From assembly GCA_903835325.1 (NCBI GenBank), contig CAILMU010000063.1:1-13159 (forward strand): DNA of 13,159 bases, in the 5' to 3' direction. A model generated the notes under the pieces. That model did no database searches. It saw nothing but the letters and a program-made list of their open reading frames with translations, and had not been told where the DNA came from. The translations under genes were made by a program, and so were the position numbers. The DNA is from an uncultured Microcaldota archaeon. GTDB taxonomy: Archaea > Micrarchaeota > Micrarchaeia > Anstonellales > Bilamarchaeaceae. Below are positions 7,149 through 12,813 of the stretch, piece by piece (the first letter of the stretch is position 1; every line of letters starts with the position of its first letter).

Positions 7149-7610
7149 TCACAGGTTCTCGATGCTCTCATAGCTCAGCATCGTCCTTGCATCGGCGATT
7201 GTCTTCTGCTTCCTCAACCTCTGCACGACTATCTCGTTGAGCTCATCTATCGAACTGACCCTCGCCTTGAATATGATATCGAAATCCCCGGTTATCATGG
7301 CTGTCTCGATGACATGCGGTATGGAGGCGATTTGCTCCAGCATCTCCTTCTGGTCCACGCCAGGAACCGTCTTCACCATGACATAAACGACCAGAGGCCT
7401 GCCGAGCTTGGCGTAATCGAGCCGGATGGTGTAGGCCCTTATCACGCCAAGCCCACGCAGTTTCCTCAGGCGGTTATGCACCGTTGTCATGGGTATGCTG
7501 GTCTTCCTTGCCAATTTCTGTTCTGAGAGCTTAGCGTCTTGCTTGAGCTCCTCGATCAGCATGAAGTCTTTCTCGTCGAGTTCGACTGGAATGTTCTGCG
7601 GAATCAGCAT
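7149..7610 (-). CDS. Lrp/AsnC family transcriptional regulator
   Basis: This is a DNA-binding regulator with the standard two-domain layout. An N-terminal winged HTH spans about 9-60 (LDEKDFMLIEELKQDAKLS, then a recognition helix near IPMTTVHNRLRKLRGLGVI). A C-terminal RAM ligand/oligomerisation domain spans about 68-150, with the GDFDIIFKARV motif (108-118) that contacts effectors, often amino acids. The 153-residue length is typical. The start at 7610 is an ATG. A TATA box centred near 7640 puts the transcription start only a few nt upstream, so the mRNA is probably leaderless. A 7-bp inverted repeat at 7612-7631 lies between the TATA box and the ATG, an ideal place for autorepression. It heads an operon with the helical-repeat and GNAT genes. 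The effector is unknown. Confidence 0.93.
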   Translation of the reverse strand: MLIPQNIPVELDEKDFMLIEELKQDAKLSEQKLARKTSIPMTTVHNRLRKLRGLGVIRAYTIRLDYAKLGRPLVVYVMVKTVPGVDQKEMLEQIASIPHVIETAMITGDFDIIFKARVSSIDELNEIVVQRLRKQKTIADARTMLSYESIENL

Positions 7611-7611
7611 C

Positions 7612-7631
7612 TATGGAGTAAATGCTCCATA
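7612..7631. promoter_or_regulatory. Inverted repeat, likely Lrp operator
   Basis: TATGGAG (7612-7618), spacer TAAATG, CTCCATA (7625-7631) is a perfect 7+6+7 dyad lying between the TATA box and the start codon of the Lrp gene, covering the predicted start site. Lrp-family proteins bind dyads of this size and commonly repress their own gene. Binding here is inferred from position and symmetry. Confidence 0.6.
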
Positions 7632-7634
7632 ATA

Positions 7635-7645
7635 TTTATATATTT
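7635..7645 (-). promoter_or_regulatory. TATA box of the Lrp operon
   Basis: The minus strand reads AAATATATAAA, centred 30 nt before the ATG at 7610. This spacing predicts a leaderless or nearly leaderless transcript. Confidence 0.6.
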
Positions 7646-7736
7646 AACTGAATTCTTGATTAATATGCTTGAATTTGGATTATTGTTAGCATCTTGCGCA
7701 CTTCACGCAGCAAAAAATCAAAAAAAAACGGCATCG

Positions 7737-7742
7737 TTATAT
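7737..7742 (+). promoter_or_regulatory. TATA-like element of the 7767 gene
   Basis: TTATAT is centred about 27 nt before the ATG at 7767, so transcription would begin at or beside the start codon. An A-rich tract (7712-7728) lies just upstream. The 156 bp between the two divergent genes hold this promoter and the Lrp promoter. Confidence 0.5.
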
Positions 7743-7766
7743 CTTTTTCTCATTATCCCATTTACT

Positions 7767-8627
7767 ATGTCAACAGCACGCTACAATGAATTCGGCCATG
7801 CGATGAGGCAGTTGGAGGCAGCCCAGAAAAAGCGTTCGGCTGTCTTGAGGGACACTGTGGCTTTAGGCAAGCGCCAGCCATTTGCCGGGGTACCCCTGCT
7901 AGTGGCAGACATCAAACCTGAAGAGATGGAAGAGATAGGTGCCAAGATGGCGCAGGTGGACGAACTGAAAGAAAAAGCCAGGCTCCATAAAGACAAAGAA
8001 TATGCCGACCCGAAATTCCATGATATGGATGCTCAGAAAATCCTCGACAGCATTCCCCCGGAGAAACTCGCCATCTACCTGGAAGAGAAAGGCAGGTTCA
8101 AGGACGCGGCCGCGGCGCTTGTCTTGGCTGCAGGAAATATGCAGGATGACAATCCGGAAGATGCCGCCTGCCTATTCGAGAAAGCCGCGATGGACCATGC
8201 ATTATCCAGGGGTCTAGGCGCCGCAGGAGAATCATTGGCCAAAGCCATCGCATTAAGCCCCAAAGAAGCCGACCAGATCAACGGGAGGGTGGCTTCGCTT
8301 GTCAAAGGATACGTGAATCTTCTACTGGATGACAAGAGGAAAGATTTCGGCTACGAGGATTACGACCCGTTCGATCCCACGATAACCATCATTTCGATAA
8401 AGCATCTGGAATTCGCAGCCAAACTCGTGGAGAAATCGAACCCGCAGGAGGCATCGGATATGCTTGTATGGGCCGGCAATCTGGAATACCACTGGTGCTT
8501 GTCGCCGACGCCTGATTCCAAACGGTTGTACGATGAGGCGGCCCGGCTGATAGAAAACACCAACCCTGTGAAAGCCGCAGAGATAAGGAATATTTCATTA
8601 AACCAGGTAAATCTGATGGGCTTCTGA
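7767..8627 (+). CDS. Unknown helical protein, TPR-like
   Basis: No named family is recognised. The 286-residue protein is soluble, acidic and nearly all alpha-helical. A coiled-coil-like N-terminus (about 5-35) and a charged linker (about 50-80) precede repeats with the look of tetratricopeptide helices: AIYLEEKGRFKDAAAALVLAA (split around 102-122), DAACLFEKAAMDHAL, GESLAKAIALSPKEA and DMLVWAGNLEYHW. Similar A-x-x-x-Y/L patterns and 'ALSPKEA' are typical of TPRs. It probably binds proteins in the cytoplasm. The frame is open upstream to 7539, but that part overlaps the lrp gene and its promoter. The ATG at 7767, 27 nt after a TATA-like element, is the likely start. It diverges from lrp, and a T-rich terminator follows. 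It might be controlled by the Lrp protein, but this is speculation. Confidence 0.75.
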   Translation: MSTARYNEFGHAMRQLEAAQKKRSAVLRDTVALGKRQPFAGVPLLVADIKPEEMEEIGAKMAQVDELKEKARLHKDKEYADPKFHDMDAQKILDSIPPEKLAIYLEEKGRFKDAAAALVLAAGNMQDDNPEDAACLFEKAAMDHALSRGLGAAGESLAKAIALSPKEADQINGRVASLVKGYVNLLLDDKRKDFGYEDYDPFDPTITIISIKHLEFAAKLVEKSNPQEASDMLVWAGNLEYHWCLSPTPDSKRLYDEAARLIENTNPVKAAEIRNISLNQVNLMGF

Positions 8628-8647
8628 CAGCTGACGGCATAATAATC

Positions 8648-8664
8648 CTTTTTCTTCTTTTCCT
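8648..8664 (+). terminator. Oligo-T terminator after the TPR-like gene
   Basis: CCTTTTTCTTCTTTTCC starts 21 nt after the stop codon. It is pyrimidine-only on the coding strand, a common archaeal termination signal, and also forms the leader region before the HAM1 gene. Confidence 0.45.
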
Positions 8665-8678
8665 TCCATTACGTTTGC

Positions 8679-9269
8679 ATGGCAGAAGAGATACTGTTCG
8701 CTACATCCAACAAGAACAAGTTCAGCGAAGCGTCCGAAGTGATTGAGCGCGAAATGATGAAAAAAAAGGAAAACGAGCGCCCTATCACCCTCAAACATTT
8801 CCCTTTTTCGCACGACGAGATACGCTCGGATTCATTGGAGGAAATCGCGCGCGAGGCGGTAGAGGCGGTCTATCTTCAATGCAAAGCGCCTGTCTTCGTG
8901 GAGGATTCGGGGATTTTCATAGACTCGCTAAACGGTTTTCCAGGAACATTCTCGGGATGGGTACAGAAAAAGATAGGGAATGAAGGCATATTGAGGCTTC
9001 TGGCAAACGAGGGGAATCGGGAAGCGCATTTCGAGGCCTGCATCGCATATCACGACGGGAAAACGATCCATGCATTCCACGGCAAGTGCCCGGGAACGAT
9101 AGCCGGCTCCATCCGCGGATCCTCCGGCTTCGCCTACGACCATATATTCATCCCAAAAGGCAATTCTCAGACGTTCGCTGAAAGCATAGCCTTAAAAAAC
9201 AAAATATCTCATAGATATCTCGCGCTTCTAGAATTCTCAAAATATTTAGTCCTTCGCCAGAAGGAATAG
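8679..9269 (+). CDS. HAM1/RdgB family XTP/dITP pyrophosphatase
   Basis: This enzyme hydrolyses non-canonical purine triphosphates (dITP, XTP, ITP) to the monophosphate and pyrophosphate and so keeps deaminated bases out of DNA and RNA. All family motifs are present: SNKNKF at 10-15 for triphosphate binding, VEDSGIFIDSLNGFPG (74-89) with the Asp76 of the catalytic/metal site, GSSGFAYDHIFIP (147-159) and SHR (177-179) for base recognition. At 196 residues it has normal length. The ATG at 8679 begins a few nt after a likely start site; a TATA-like TAATAAT lies at 8640-8646. HAM1 beside ribosomal protein S15 is a neighbourhood I recall from other archaea. The 3' end of the gene overlaps the presumed uS15 promoter. 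Confidence 0.95.
   Translation: MAEEILFATSNKNKFSEASEVIEREMMKKKENERPITLKHFPFSHDEIRSDSLEEIAREAVEAVYLQCKAPVFVEDSGIFIDSLNGFPGTFSGWVQKKIGNEGILRLLANEGNREAHFEACIAYHDGKTIHAFHGKCPGTIAGSIRGSSGFAYDHIFIPKGNSQTFAESIALKNKISHRYLALLEFSKYLVLRQKE
9239..9248 (+). promoter_or_regulatory. TATA-like element for the uS15-eS1 operon
   Basis: AAAATATTTA lies within the last codons of the HAM1 gene. It predicts a start near 9268-9272 and an 85-nt leader before the ATG at 9355, long compared with other leaders in this window. Confidence 0.45.
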
Positions 9270-9289
9270 GAGCAACATCGTCGTCTTAG

Positions 9290-9349
9290 GGTCCAGCGAT
9301 GGGCCGTATCTAACTAAGGCCCGATGACCAGTCAAGAAAAAAATCGGTG
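9290..9349 (+). promoter_or_regulatory. Structured 5' leader of the uS15 gene, possible SD-sequestering switch
   Basis: Two nested stems are visible: GGTC (9290-9293) with GACC (9326-9329), and GGGCC (9301-9305) with GGCCC (9318-9322) over a 12-nt loop. A competing helix pairs CCGAT (9321-9325) with ATCGG (9343-9347). The latter covers part of GGTG (9346-9349), the Shine-Dalgarno of the ATG at 9355. The two folds share bases 9321-9322 and exclude each other. Bacterial S15 is known to regulate its own leader; a comparable role here is inference. Confidence 0.4.
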
Positions 9350-9354
9350 TTGTA

Positions 9355-9810
9355 ATGGCAAGATTGCACTCAAGGAAGAAAGGGAAGGCCGGAACCAAAA
9401 GGCCGAAGAGCAGGACGCTGCCGGAATGGCTGTCTGTCGACAAGCCGGAGATCCAGGAGCTCATCCTGAAGATGAACCGCGAAGGTGTCAGCCAGAGCAA
9501 GATAGGGCTTTACCTGCGCGACCAGAAAGGCATTCCGAATATCCGCAGCGTGCTCGGCCTGTCTCTCTCAGCGTTTTTAGCCAAAGAGAAGGCGCTTCCG
9601 GAATACCCGGAGGACATGCTGACCCTCATCAGGAAGGCCGTCCATCTCAGAGGGCACATGAAGAACTCGAAGAAGGACGTCCATAACAAGGTCAAACTCG
9701 GCCACATCGAATCAAAGATAATGAGGCTGGCCAAATACTACAGCCGCAAAGGCAGGATACCCTCGAACTGGAAATACGATGTCGAGCAGGTGTCTCTCTT
9801 AGTGAAGTGA
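9355..9810 (+). CDS. rps15: Small ribosomal subunit protein uS15, archaeal type
   Basis: uS15 is a primary binder of the 16S rRNA central domain. The 151-residue archaeal/eukaryotic form has an N-terminal extension starting MARLHSRKKGKAGTKRP, followed by the core helices: GVSQSKIGLYLRDQKGIPNIR at 44-64 and the C-terminal LGHIESKIMRLAKYYSRKG (about 115-133), where the H-x-E-S-K-I motif replaces the bacterial H-x-K-D-x-H-S-R-R-G region. The ATG at 9355 has GGTG 5 nt upstream. The stop is followed within 6 nt by the start of eS1, so the two ribosomal genes form one operon. Its leader is unusually long and structured. Confidence 0.97.
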   Translation: MARLHSRKKGKAGTKRPKSRTLPEWLSVDKPEIQELILKMNREGVSQSKIGLYLRDQKGIPNIRSVLGLSLSAFLAKEKALPEYPEDMLTLIRKAVHLRGHMKNSKKDVHNKVKLGHIESKIMRLAKYYSRKGRIPSNWKYDVEQVSLLVK

Positions 9811-9815
9811 TATTC

Positions 9816-10409
9816 ATGGCAGGCAAGAAACTGAAAGTCGTTGACAAATGGAAATCGAAGAAATGGTACACGGTCAGGGCCCCGGCTATATTCGATGCCA
9901 AAGAGCTCTGCGAGGTGGTCGCAGCCGATGACAAGCTGCTCACGAACCGCATCGTGAAGAAGAGCCTGATGGAGCTTGGGATAGGCGGCTCATCGCAGAT
10001 GGCGATGTTCACCACCATGCTGTTCAGGATAAAGCATGTGAAAGGCGCCGATGCCTCGACCATCCTGATAGGCCATGAGATATCGCCATCCTTCATCAAG
10101 ACATTCGCCCGGCGAGGCAAGTCCCTCATCCACGAGGTCGTGGAGGACAAGACGAAAGACGGCGAGACATTGCGCCTGAAGCTCATCTCGGTGACAGGGG
10201 CGAGGGTCAGCTGGAACACCAAGAAGAACATCCGCAAGATAATGGTCGATGAGACCAGGAAGGCCATAACGGATGCCAACTTCGACGAAATCATCCAGGA
10301 TGTGCTCTACGGCAGGTTCTCGGCGAAACTCTTCAACCAATTGAAGACAATAACCAAGATGAGGCGCGTCGAAGTCCGGAAATCGCAGAGAGGGGAAATC
10401 TTCAAGTGA
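9816..10409 (+). CDS. rps3ae: Small ribosomal subunit protein eS1 (S3Ae)
   Basis: eS1/S3Ae is found only in archaea and eukaryotes; it sits on the 30S platform near the mRNA exit and next to uS11. The protein (197 residues) shows family landmarks: DKWKSKKWYTVRAPAIFDAK near the start, GRV-equivalent region LTNRIVKKSLMELG, then FRIKHVKGADASTILIGHEIS (split about 73-93), and a C-terminal MRRVEVRKSQ. The ATG at 9816 is preferred, with GTGA 5-6 nt upstream. An in-frame GTG at 9807 overlaps the uS15 stop and would add three residues (M-I-F). It is followed by T-rich DNA that likely ends the ribosomal operon. Confidence 0.96.
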   Translation: MAGKKLKVVDKWKSKKWYTVRAPAIFDAKELCEVVAADDKLLTNRIVKKSLMELGIGGSSQMAMFTTMLFRIKHVKGADASTILIGHEISPSFIKTFARRGKSLIHEVVEDKTKDGETLRLKLISVTGARVSWNTKKNIRKIMVDETRKAITDANFDEIIQDVLYGRFSAKLFNQLKTITKMRRVEVRKSQRGEIFK

Positions 10410-10424
10410 TGGCCCTAAAAACCC

Positions 10425-10446
10425 TTTTTCTTATTATTTCCTTTTT
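10425..10446 (+). terminator. Multiple oligo-T terminator after eS1
   Basis: TTTTT, TTATTATTT and TTTTT follow each other within 22 nt, starting 16 nt after the eS1 stop. This fits archaeal U-tract termination. The same AT-rich stretch may also supply the TATA element for the NAC gene. Confidence 0.5.
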
Positions 10447-10476
10447 ATTCTCGATCAGCCTATCGGTGATATCCCT

Positions 10477-10806
10477 ATGATGCCCGGCGGAATGGATCCC
10501 AAGAAAATGGAGGCGATGATGCGCCAGATGGGCATCAAGCAGCAGAACATAGACGCCAAATCAGTGATAATCGAGACCGGGACAGGTCGGCTCATCATAG
10601 ACGACCCTGAAGTCGTGCAGATAACCATGCAGGGCCAGAAGTCATTCCAGATATCCGGCAACGTTCGCGAGGAATCCTCAGGCGATGATATCAAGATGGT
10701 CATGGAGCAGACCGGGTGCTCAGAGGAGCAGGCCAAAGACGCTTTAGAGAAAAGCAAGGGCGATATCGCAGAAGCTATCGTTTTCCTGACAGAAGGGAAA
10801 GAATAA
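10477..10806 (+). CDS. nac: Nascent polypeptide-associated complex, archaeal alpha-NAC
   Basis: Archaeal NAC is a homodimer that binds nascent chains at the ribosome exit. The protein has a Met-rich N-terminus (MMPGGMDPKKMEAMMRQMGI), a NAC beta-barrel domain (about 22-62, with the family pattern VIIETGTGRLIIDDPEV and VQITMQGQKSFQISG) and a UBA domain (about 70-106: IKMVMEQTGCSEEQAKDAL, then KGDIAEAIVFL). At 109 residues it is of usual length. The ATG at 10477 has GGTGAT 6 nt upstream, an ideal Shine-Dalgarno. It lies between the uS15-eS1 operon and a membrane-anchored unknown gene 24 nt downstream. Confidence 0.96.
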   Translation: MMPGGMDPKKMEAMMRQMGIKQQNIDAKSVIIETGTGRLIIDDPEVVQITMQGQKSFQISGNVREESSGDDIKMVMEQTGCSEEQAKDALEKSKGDIAEAIVFLTEGKE

Positions 10807-10810
10807 AAAC
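10802..10810 (+). promoter_or_regulatory. TATA-like element of the 10831 gene
   Basis: AATAAAAAC overlaps the NAC stop codon and is centred 25 nt before the ATG at 10831, the spacing expected of a leaderless transcript. Read-through from nac is also possible. Confidence 0.35.
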
Positions 10811-10830
10811 TTTGATTGCAAGTTCCCAGC

Positions 10831-11463
10831 ATGGCAATTAGGCGCGAGGTACTGCTAATCGTTGTGCTATTGCTCATCGTGATAGCTCTCGTCAAGATAA
10901 TCGAGTTCTTCCAGGTCGACGTGGTGCAGGGCGATGCGGCCAAATTCGTGCTTGAGGATCTGCGCACGAAATACCCTGGCGCGGATACCGAAATCATGTC
11001 TATAACGCCGATGGTGAACGAGAGGGGCGGGCATTATTTCGAGGTGAAGGCCAAAGTCACGCAGGACCCGAATTCGCCATGCCCGTTGCGTTCTCATATA
11101 TTCTACGACTATCCGACGCAGAATTTCGTGCCTGCGCTCCCTGAAGTGATAACCGACAACTGCCAGGTGTGCCTGGAGGGCCAGGGGATATGCACGATAG
11201 CTTTCCCAGAAGAGGCGATAATCGCTTCGCACACCCTATCCGGGACAGCGGCTGTGAATGCTTTTGTACAATCCACGCCGGGCATCTTCCCGAAAGTGAC
11301 CGAAGGGGTCGATACCTGGGTCGTGACCTGGGATTCTGAAGGCTCAGACCACTATTACATCGTGGAAGTCAAGAGGAACGGCGTGATAAGCAGGGCTGAG
11401 CGCATAGACAAGGCGTCTCTCGGGAACCCCAACGGCATAAGCGGAAACATAACGACCGGCTGA
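10831..11463 (+). CDS. TM-anchored extracytoplasmic protein with four cysteines, unknown function
   Basis: No family is recognised. The 210-residue protein has one N-terminal hydrophobic anchor (about 7-26, very Leu/Ile/Val-rich) with a basic N-tip (MAIRRE), so the rest should face outward. The outer part looks like two related alpha/beta units. The first (about 36-100) runs from AAKFVLEDLRTKYPGA to a hydrophobic YFEVKAKV strand. The second (about 140-193) runs from AAVNAFVQSTPGIFPKV to DTWVVTWD, YYIVEVKRNGVISRAERI. This order of a short helix, P-G turn and beta-hairpin recalls PepSY-like domains. Between them lies C111-Q-V-C114 with Cys121, and Cys84 earlier, four cysteines that could bind metal or form disulfides. 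The ATG at 10831 is chosen over a TTG at 10816. It follows nac by 24 nt. Confidence 0.72.
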   Translation: MAIRREVLLIVVLLLIVIALVKIIEFFQVDVVQGDAAKFVLEDLRTKYPGADTEIMSITPMVNERGGHYFEVKAKVTQDPNSPCPLRSHIFYDYPTQNFVPALPEVITDNCQVCLEGQGICTIAFPEEAIIASHTLSGTAAVNAFVQSTPGIFPKVTEGVDTWVVTWDSEGSDHYYIVEVKRNGVISRAERIDKASLGNPNGISGNITTG

Positions 11464-11495
11464 AGGATATGATGGACGCCTAGTGAGCGGACCGT

Positions 11496-12467
11496 TCATT
11501 CGACCGATATTTCCCCTTTTTCACTATCCATTTCTATTTTCCTTTCAATAAAATGCGAAATGATATACGCGTTCGTCCTGAGGTGCTCGGTGATTTCGCT
11601 CGTCTGATAAGAAGTTTTGCCTTCCGCGAGCGCCCCGTATATCAAAAGCTGGTCGGCAAGATGCCTGTCCACATCCCCTTTCTCGATTTTGATGGCATCC
11701 AAGGCTTCCTGGGCGACCGTCTCTGCCCGTTTTCCCTTTTCTCCTAGCGAATAGCTCCCGTTAAGCCCTTTCCAGGCGGTGACGGCATTCCCGATGGATA
11801 GCGCCTCGTCTTTCCGGATGAAGATATCGCGTTCGATGCCATTCTGGACGAAAATCTTCTTCTCCCGTATCGCCACGCCTTCCGGCAAGCCACTGCATCG
11901 GATTATGGCGCGTATCTGCTCTTCATGAGGCCAATCAACCACCCCTGAAAGCGAAGATGGCGCGGTTTCGAGCTCCAAAACCCCTCCCCCGCGAGGATAA
12001 TAACCGACGCGTACGAGCTTGGATGTCATTTTCGCTCCCATCCCGCTTATCGCCGGGATGAAGACGCGCTCGAAATAGTCGGCGCTGGGGGATTTCATGA
12101 CGTGGGTCCCCCCGGTTATCCGGATTTCGCTAGGTTTCGTTGCTTTCAGGAGGATGGGCAGTATCGTCTGGGCTACAAGCGTCACCGAACCGGCTGTCCC
12201 GATATCGAAATCGTATTTCCCTCCTACGATAGGTCCGGGCTCGAAGTCAAGCTCTGTGCTCCCTATCTCGGCGTGTTCCAGCCTCCCCCGGCAGATGTTC
12301 CGGACTGATTTGCAGGCCATGAGGTGCTGGGGCTGGAGCCCAGGGTTCGGCCGCCCTGCCCTTATCTTGGTTATCCGGACGGGTTTTTGGGTTATCGCCG
12401 AGAGGGTGAGCGAAGTGCGGATGATTTGTCCTCCGCCTTCGCCATAGGAACCGTCTATCTCAATCAT
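11496..12467 (-). CDS. rtcA: RNA 3'-terminal phosphate cyclase
   Basis: RtcA uses ATP to convert RNA 3'-phosphate ends into 2',3'-cyclic phosphates via a covalent enzyme-AMP. Family motifs are complete: IDGSYGEGGGQIIRTSL at 4-20, RAGRPNPGLQPQHL (36-49), THVMKSPSADYFERVFIP at 121-138, and the signature GYYPRGGGVLE (155-165). HLADQL (269-274) precedes EHLRTN, whose His295 aligns with my recollection of the AMP-accepting His309 of E. coli RtcA. At 323 residues the length is normal. The ATG at 12467 is preferred; GGTG lies 7 nt upstream and the domain begins directly (MIEIDGS). The frame is open to 12491, adding eight non-conserved residues. A TATA-like element lies near 12514 on the minus strand. 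No rtcB or archease gene is in the window. Confidence 0.96.
   Translation of the reverse strand: MIEIDGSYGEGGGQIIRTSLTLSAITQKPVRITKIRAGRPNPGLQPQHLMACKSVRNICRGRLEHAEIGSTELDFEPGPIVGGKYDFDIGTAGSVTLVAQTILPILLKATKPSEIRITGGTHVMKSPSADYFERVFIPAISGMGAKMTSKLVRVGYYPRGGGVLELETAPSSLSGVVDWPHEEQIRAIIRCSGLPEGVAIREKKIFVQNGIERDIFIRKDEALSIGNAVTAWKGLNGSYSLGEKGKRAETVAQEALDAIKIEKGDVDRHLADQLLIYGALAEGKTSYQTSEITEHLRTNAYIISHFIERKIEMDSEKGEISVE
11517..11545 (+). terminator. T-rich tract, possible plus-strand terminator
   Basis: Four short T-runs (TTTTT, TTT, TTTT, TTT) lie on the plus strand 54-82 nt after the stop of the gene at 10831, inside the 3' end of the convergent rtcA. They could end plus-strand transcription, which would then overlap the antisense of rtcA. 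Confidence 0.3.
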
Positions 12468-12507
12468 AGCACTACACCTGTACGAAAGCAATCAAAAATA
12501 CGTAGTT

Positions 12508-12521
12508 ATCTATAAAATAGG
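12508..12521. promoter_or_regulatory. Bidirectional TATA element
   Basis: The plus strand reads TATAAAAT (12511-12518), a near-perfect TATA box directed into the gene-free stretch. The minus strand reads CTATTTTATAGA, placed about 47 nt before the rtcA ATG, which would give rtcA a leader of about 22 nt carrying its GGTG. The element may serve either or both directions. Confidence 0.5.
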
Positions 12522-12563
12522 TTTGAAGCGCTCGCGCTGGAGAACGAAGATGAGCAGAAATAG

Positions 12564-12585
12564 GCCAGCGGTTTTACCCGCTGGC
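12564..12585. other. Perfect 8-bp GC-rich hairpin
   Basis: GCCAGCGG and CCGCTGGC pair fully over the 6-nt loop TTTTAC. CGCTGG occurs again at 12535-12540, so the left arm has two possible partners. No T-run follows on either strand directly, so it is not an ordinary intrinsic terminator. Confidence 0.6.
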
Positions 12586-12784
12586 AAGGCGACCAGTTAT
12601 CCTCCCATGCACTAAAAAAGAGCGTGAGTTATGCTAGTCTTAGATTCACAAAATATATAAATGTTCGCCAATCTGTGGCAAAACATCCCATAGCATGATT
12701 ATGTGCCGGTTCCGTGGCGCATTTTCATCATATATGTCATGGAATCCTGCTCCTTCCCCTATGTCTATCCATCGCGAATGCCCC

Positions 12785-12790
12785 TTTTAA
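12785..12790 (+). promoter_or_regulatory. TATA-like element of the 12814 gene
   Basis: TTTTAA is centred about 26 nt before the ATG at 12814, predicting a leaderless transcript. AGGA lies 4 nt before the same ATG, which gives a second reason for that start. Confidence 0.35.
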
Positions 12791-12813
12791 GAATTTGTAT
12801 CCAAATAGGAATC

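Larger units (their letters stand above)
12468..12813. other. Gene-free intergenic region with hairpins and promoter-like elements
   Basis: These 346 bp hold no convincing protein gene. Visible content includes a bidirectional TATA element (12508-12521) and a strong hairpin (12564-12585). A second plus-strand TATA-like TATATAAAT lies at 12655-12663. Two weaker hairpins occur at 12661-12686 and 12701-12722, and a TTTTAA at 12785-12790 sits 24-29 nt before the next ATG. Small ORFs of 47 codons (12550-12693) and 31 codons (12695-12790) are open, but neither has sequence I recognise. No tRNA could be drawn on either strand. An uncharacterised small RNA is possible. Confidence 0.45.

Noticed and set aside
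6764..7526. Two plus-strand frames of about 158 codons
   Set aside because: They are antisense to the Lrp gene and the helical-repeat gene; the products are His/Arg/Leu-rich, as expected of shadows.
7539..7766. Upstream extension of the TPR-like gene
   Set aside because: It overlaps the start of lrp, its operator and its TATA box, and the added residues are low-complexity and hydrophobic. ATG 7767 fits the promoter.
9204..9218. Palindrome ATATCT-CAT-AGATAT
   Set aside because: It lies within conserved SHR-region codons of the HAM1 gene and is AT-rich, so chance is the simplest explanation.
9290..9340. Box C/D guide RNA in the uS15 leader
   Set aside because: CGATGA and GCGATGG resemble C boxes, but no proper RTGATGA/CTGA pair with correct spacing is present.
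10455..10997. Minus-strand frame of 180 codons
   Set aside because: It is antisense to the NAC gene and the start of the following gene; the product is Ser/Ile-rich with no recognisable motif.
12695..12790. 31-codon ORF in the intergenic region
   Set aside because: No clear ribosome-binding site, no recognisable sequence, and it overlaps a hairpin; such a length is expected by chance.
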